16,811 nucleotides of DNA from Ruminococcaceae bacterium UBA7135 (lineage in GTDB: Bacteria > Bacillota > Clostridia > Oscillospirales > Ruminococcaceae): contig DKXD01000031.1 of assembly GCA_002492075.1 (NCBI GenBank), positions 1-16,811 on the forward strand, in the 5' to 3' direction. The notes below the pieces were generated by a model that was given only the letters and a program-made list of their open reading frames with translations, did no database searches and was not told the DNA's origin. Of this stretch, positions 14,403 through 16,811 are shown piece by piece (positions within the stretch are counted from its first letter, which is position 1; each line of letters starts with the position of its first letter). Position numbers and translations under genes: made by a program.

Positions 14403-15530
14403 TCAAGAAACGCTTTTCGAGTGATCCGATGTTTGTTCTCCAAGCATTGCGCGTATTCTTAAACGAAATCCCTCGTCTCCGAGCCGCATTGCGCGGCGAT
14501 AATTTTCGGAACCGGTAAAACTCCCTTGTAGGTGACTAAGCTCGCTTTCGGAGCGGATCCTGTATTCGCACAGAAGCTTCGCAAGATATGCTTCCGCGCA
14601 GATCTGCGGATCGCATTTTTTCTTTTCAATAAGCTGATCCGCAATTCTCTCCGCGCCGCTCCAATCGTTGTCTTCCAGCATAATATAAATTCTCCGAAGC
14701 ATTGGTTCGGTCGATCTTGACGGAGAGACCTGCGCGTTACCCCTATTGAATATCGCCGCCGTTCCGCTCAGTACATCGTTTTCCCAGCCGAGTTTACCGG
14801 TATCGGCGGCTTGGAATTTCTTTAGTTCCATAGGAAGTTGATCGACCGATATCCCGTCCAAAACGGGAATTATCATTTTTCCCGAATTTTTAAGCCTGCG
14901 TACAAAGTCATTATCAACAAATGTATCACGATCGCATATAATTATCATTGCTCTTGCCTGCGCCAATGCTTCCGAGTCCGCATCGGCGCTGTCAGCGCGG
15001 GATACACGATATCCCGCCGCCGTTAATTTTGTTCCCAACCTTGAACCGGGAACGCTGCTTCCACAGACGAGAATAATATCACACCCATCGGAAGAAAAAA
15101 CGCTTTCGAGGTTTTTTCGGCGCAGTGCATCAATTTCCGCTGCCGCTCTTTCCATGATCCTGCGCTGCTCTTTGTCGGCGTATCTCAATGCGGTCTTATA
15201 GTCCTCGTCCGCCGTCAACGATTTTGCCAAAGCGCGCCGAACCTCCGGTCTCCCATGTGAAAACTCGACTTCGTAGCGACAGAGTACCGCAGCCCAATAC
15301 AGATCCGCATCGGTCGGGCTTAACTTTATCAGACCCTCCAGCAGCTCCATTGCCTTGTCAAAATGCCCGTCGCTGCGCAAACGCTCCGCGTTTCGGCAGG
15401 CGGTCTCTTTATCCTCGCTGTCAAGGAACGGAACGCTTTGAATAACTCCGCACGCCTTGCAGCGGCTGATCCTCGATTTATCGGGCAACTCCAATATCCC
15501 GCCGCACATTCTGCAAACAAACGCTGCCAT
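14403..15530 (-). CDS. Zinc-ribbon/TPR protein with a divergent, probably non-catalytic TIR domain
   Basis: A 375-aa cytoplasmic protein. Residues 6-27 form a zinc ribbon (C6, C9, C24, C27). Residues 42-145 are TPR-like helices with the YWAAVLCRYEVEF segment (78-90) typical of a widespread Bacillota family in which a TIR domain follows. Residues about 148-262 align to that TIR domain: beta-A CDIILVCG (150-157), ALAQARAMIIICD (188-200), and the IIPVLD, LPMEL and KFQAADTGKLGW landmarks (220-249). At the place of the NADase glutamate (usual WVxxE) it reads FVRRL, so the residue is Leu213. A second TPR-like tail fills 275-365. It starts at ATG 15530, one base after the stop of the upstream DUF6273 gene (TGAGATG), with GGAG six bases ahead, so translation is coupled. 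It could be a signalling or scaffold TIR that has lost NAD cleavage. Confidence 0.82.
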   Translation of the reverse strand: MAAFVCRMCGGILELPDKSRISRCKACGVIQSVPFLDSEDKETACRNAERLRSDGHFDKAMELLEGLIKLSPTDADLYWAAVLCRYEVEFSHGRPEVRRALAKSLTADEDYKTALRYADKEQRRIMERAAAEIDALRRKNLESVFSSDGCDIILVCGSSVPGSRLGTKLTAAGYRVSRADSADADSEALAQARAMIIICDRDTFVDNDFVRRLKNSGKMIIPVLDGISVDQLPMELKKFQAADTGKLGWENDVLSGTAAIFNRGNAQVSPSRSTEPMLRRIYIMLEDNDWSGAERIADQLIEKKKCDPQICAEAYLAKLLCEYRIRSESELSHLQGSFTGSENYRRAMRLGDEGFRLRIRAMLGEQTSDHSKSVS

Positions 15531-15531
15531 C

Positions 15532-16811
15532 TCACTCTCCCAATTCTATCCACATTGCGGGGCGAACGCCGCACTGATTAAAGCTCATCTTTATTCCCTC
15601 GGGATAAAGATTGCCCCCCGTCGAAACATATAAGTGATATGACTCCTCCGCGGGATCGCGCAGCCACCACTGCATAGTATCGCCTGCTTGATCGTAGGTA
15701 TTCGGCGGCACAAGCTCATCGTATTTTTCACGCGCCCACGTTGTTCCCTCGGCTCTTCTTGCCTCGTGATCCGGCGTTTCGTTTCCGTCCGCAATATATT
15801 GCTTGACCTCGTCAAGACTCAACAGGAAAATCTTATCCTCGGTATCGCCGCCGCCATAGGTGCCGTAGGTTTCGTTATCGGGATTTTTCACGGTGACCGT
15901 CGGTATCATTGCCCGCTCGCTGCTTGTGAACACGGTGTTAAAAAATTCTCCGTTCAGATAGGAACGCAGCGGACTGTCTTTCCACGTTTCACTTCCGTAT
16001 TCTCGGCAGTCAAGAACCTTTTCGCTCACTACCAGAACACGGTTTCCCTCTCTTTTCAGAACTCGCCAATTTATCGGTTCCTTACCGATCGAGATCAAAC
16101 GCGACTGCTTTAATTTTCCAAGCGAAATAATATCGCCCGCGTCGGAGTTGATAAATTTCAGATGATCTATCTCGATCAGTTTTTGTGCGCTGTCGGAGTA
16201 ATCCCCAAGTTCCTTAAAATACTTAACAGCCTTTTTGAGCATATAATCATCTTTGGGATCCTTCATATAACTGCACGCCAATCCGTATTTAGCCGCTTTT
16301 GTTTTTTCGCGGACGTCCTTGTAATTTTCATCCAATTCCTCCAGAACATTCTTTGCGTGATTGTAGCTTTCCTGTTCCAGCAAATATACGGCATAATTGT
16401 ATTCGGTTTCGGCGAAAAGCTCGTCGGTCACCGAATAACCCAGATCTTTCAGGATTGTGAGCGCTTCTTCAAACTTTTTGTCGTTTATATATGCTTTCAC
16501 CCTTGATTTTTGAGCTTCCGTCACTCGGCTTGCCGAGTCCTTGTAATCGCCGAGTTCGGTGAAAATGTCGCTTGCCTTTACAAAATCGCCGTTGTCAAAA
16601 CATTGTTCCGCATAAAGATATCTTGATTCGGTCGCCCGTTGAGCGCTGTCTGAATAATCGCCGAGCGCCGAAAACACGCCGTGCGCTTGATCGTATTTTT
16701 TATCTTCAAAATACGCCTCGGCATAGCAATATTTACATTCGTTTGCACGTTCGCCGCTGTCGGAATATTCGTCAAGCGTCTTGAACAGCATAGCCGCCTC
16801 GTTGAATTTGC
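15532..16811 (-). CDS. TPR-repeat protein with C-terminal DUF6273 domain (5' end outside window)
   Basis: The frame is open to the window edge, with six further codons before the ATG at 16791 that continue the repeat pattern (KFNEAAM), so the true start lies beyond 16811. At least 425 residues are visible. Counting from the Met at 16791, residues 1-210 hold about five TPR-like repeats with the recurring LGDYSDSAQRA phrase. Residues about 222-417 are a DUF6273 domain with INWRVLKREGNRVLVVSE (240-257), RSYLNGEFFNTVF (276-288), KIFLLSLDEV (320-329), WWLRDP (375-380) and GVRPAMWI (408-415), the pattern of a formylglycine-generating-enzyme/lectin-like fold often found in surface or effector proteins of clostridia. 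No function is assigned to DUF6273. It is the first visible gene of an operon with the TIR-like protein. Confidence 0.85.
   Translation of the reverse strand, partial: KFNEAAMLFKTLDEYSDSGERANECKYCYAEAYFEDKKYDQAHGVFSALGDYSDSAQRATESRYLYAEQCFDNGDFVKASDIFTELGDYKDSASRVTEAQKSRVKAYINDKKFEEALTILKDLGYSVTDELFAETEYNYAVYLLEQESYNHAKNVLEELDENYKDVREKTKAAKYGLACSYMKDPKDDYMLKKAVKYFKELGDYSDSAQKLIEIDHLKFINSDAGDIISLGKLKQSRLISIGKEPINWRVLKREGNRVLVVSEKVLDCREYGSETWKDSPLRSYLNGEFFNTVFTSSERAMIPTVTVKNPDNETYGTYGGGDTEDKIFLLSLDEVKQYIADGNETPDHEARRAEGTTWAREKYDELVPPNTYDQAGDTMQWWLRDPAEESYHLYVSTGGNLYPEGIKMSFNQCGVRPAMWIELGE

Noticed and set aside
1..16811. CRISPR array, tRNA, rRNA, transposase, integrase or phage genes
   Set aside because: I looked for regularly spaced repeats, tRNA cloverleaf landmarks and familiar mobile-element proteins on both strands and saw none.

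Overview
The window looks like a chromosomal segment of an anaerobic, low-to-mid GC Bacillota bacterium, most likely a gut or rumen clostridium of the Ruminococcaceae/Oscillospirales type. The reasons are near-perfect sigma-A promoters (TTGACA-N17-TATAAT twice), strong AGGAGG-type ribosome sites, TTG starts, and a gene repertoire of CotH, GH2 with CBM6-like tails, MATE, zinc-ribbon/TIR and TPR/DUF6273 proteins. The placement is inferred from protein style only. I saw no rRNA, tRNA, CRISPR array, IS element or prophage.

Region 1 (about 66-8052, + strand) is one co-directional block behind a consensus promoter. It encodes a CotH-kinase lipoprotein, a GT2 glycosyltransferase fused to a GtrA-type membrane domain, a membrane-anchored phosphodiester glycosidase (NAGPA family), a four-TM protein translated from an overlapping TTG start, and a large GH2 glycosidase with two CBM6-like tails. 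It ends at a 12-bp perfect hairpin. CotH and the NAGPA protein both carry long Ser/Thr-rich linkers behind a membrane anchor. Taken together the block reads as an envelope glycan/phosphoglycan assembly, phosphorylation and trimming module, which is inference.

Region 2 (8080-9875, - strand) is a stand-alone chemoreceptor whose predicted extracytoplasmic sensor has the four-ligand pattern of a CZB zinc-binding domain. It has its own perfect promoter.

Region 3 (about 9961-12027) is a scarred stretch. It holds a gene-end remnant, a 49-codon reading frame that joins the start of a response regulator to what looks like the last residues of a histidine kinase, a MATE transporter downstream of it, and about 300 bp of unexplained sequence.

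Region 4 (12028-14247) holds two convergent genes, a tocopherol-cyclase-family protein (+) and an FAD-dependent oxidoreductase with a C-terminal Rieske domain (-). They share a 14-bp perfect hairpin that contains the oxidoreductase stop codon.

Region 5 (14364-16811, - strand) is a tightly coupled pair, a TPR-DUF6273 protein that runs off the window edge and a zinc-ribbon/TPR/TIR-like protein. The TIR portion has lost the glutamate expected of an NADase, so it may be a non-catalytic TIR. The pair is the best candidate here for an undescribed system, together with the CotH/NAGPA surface block.
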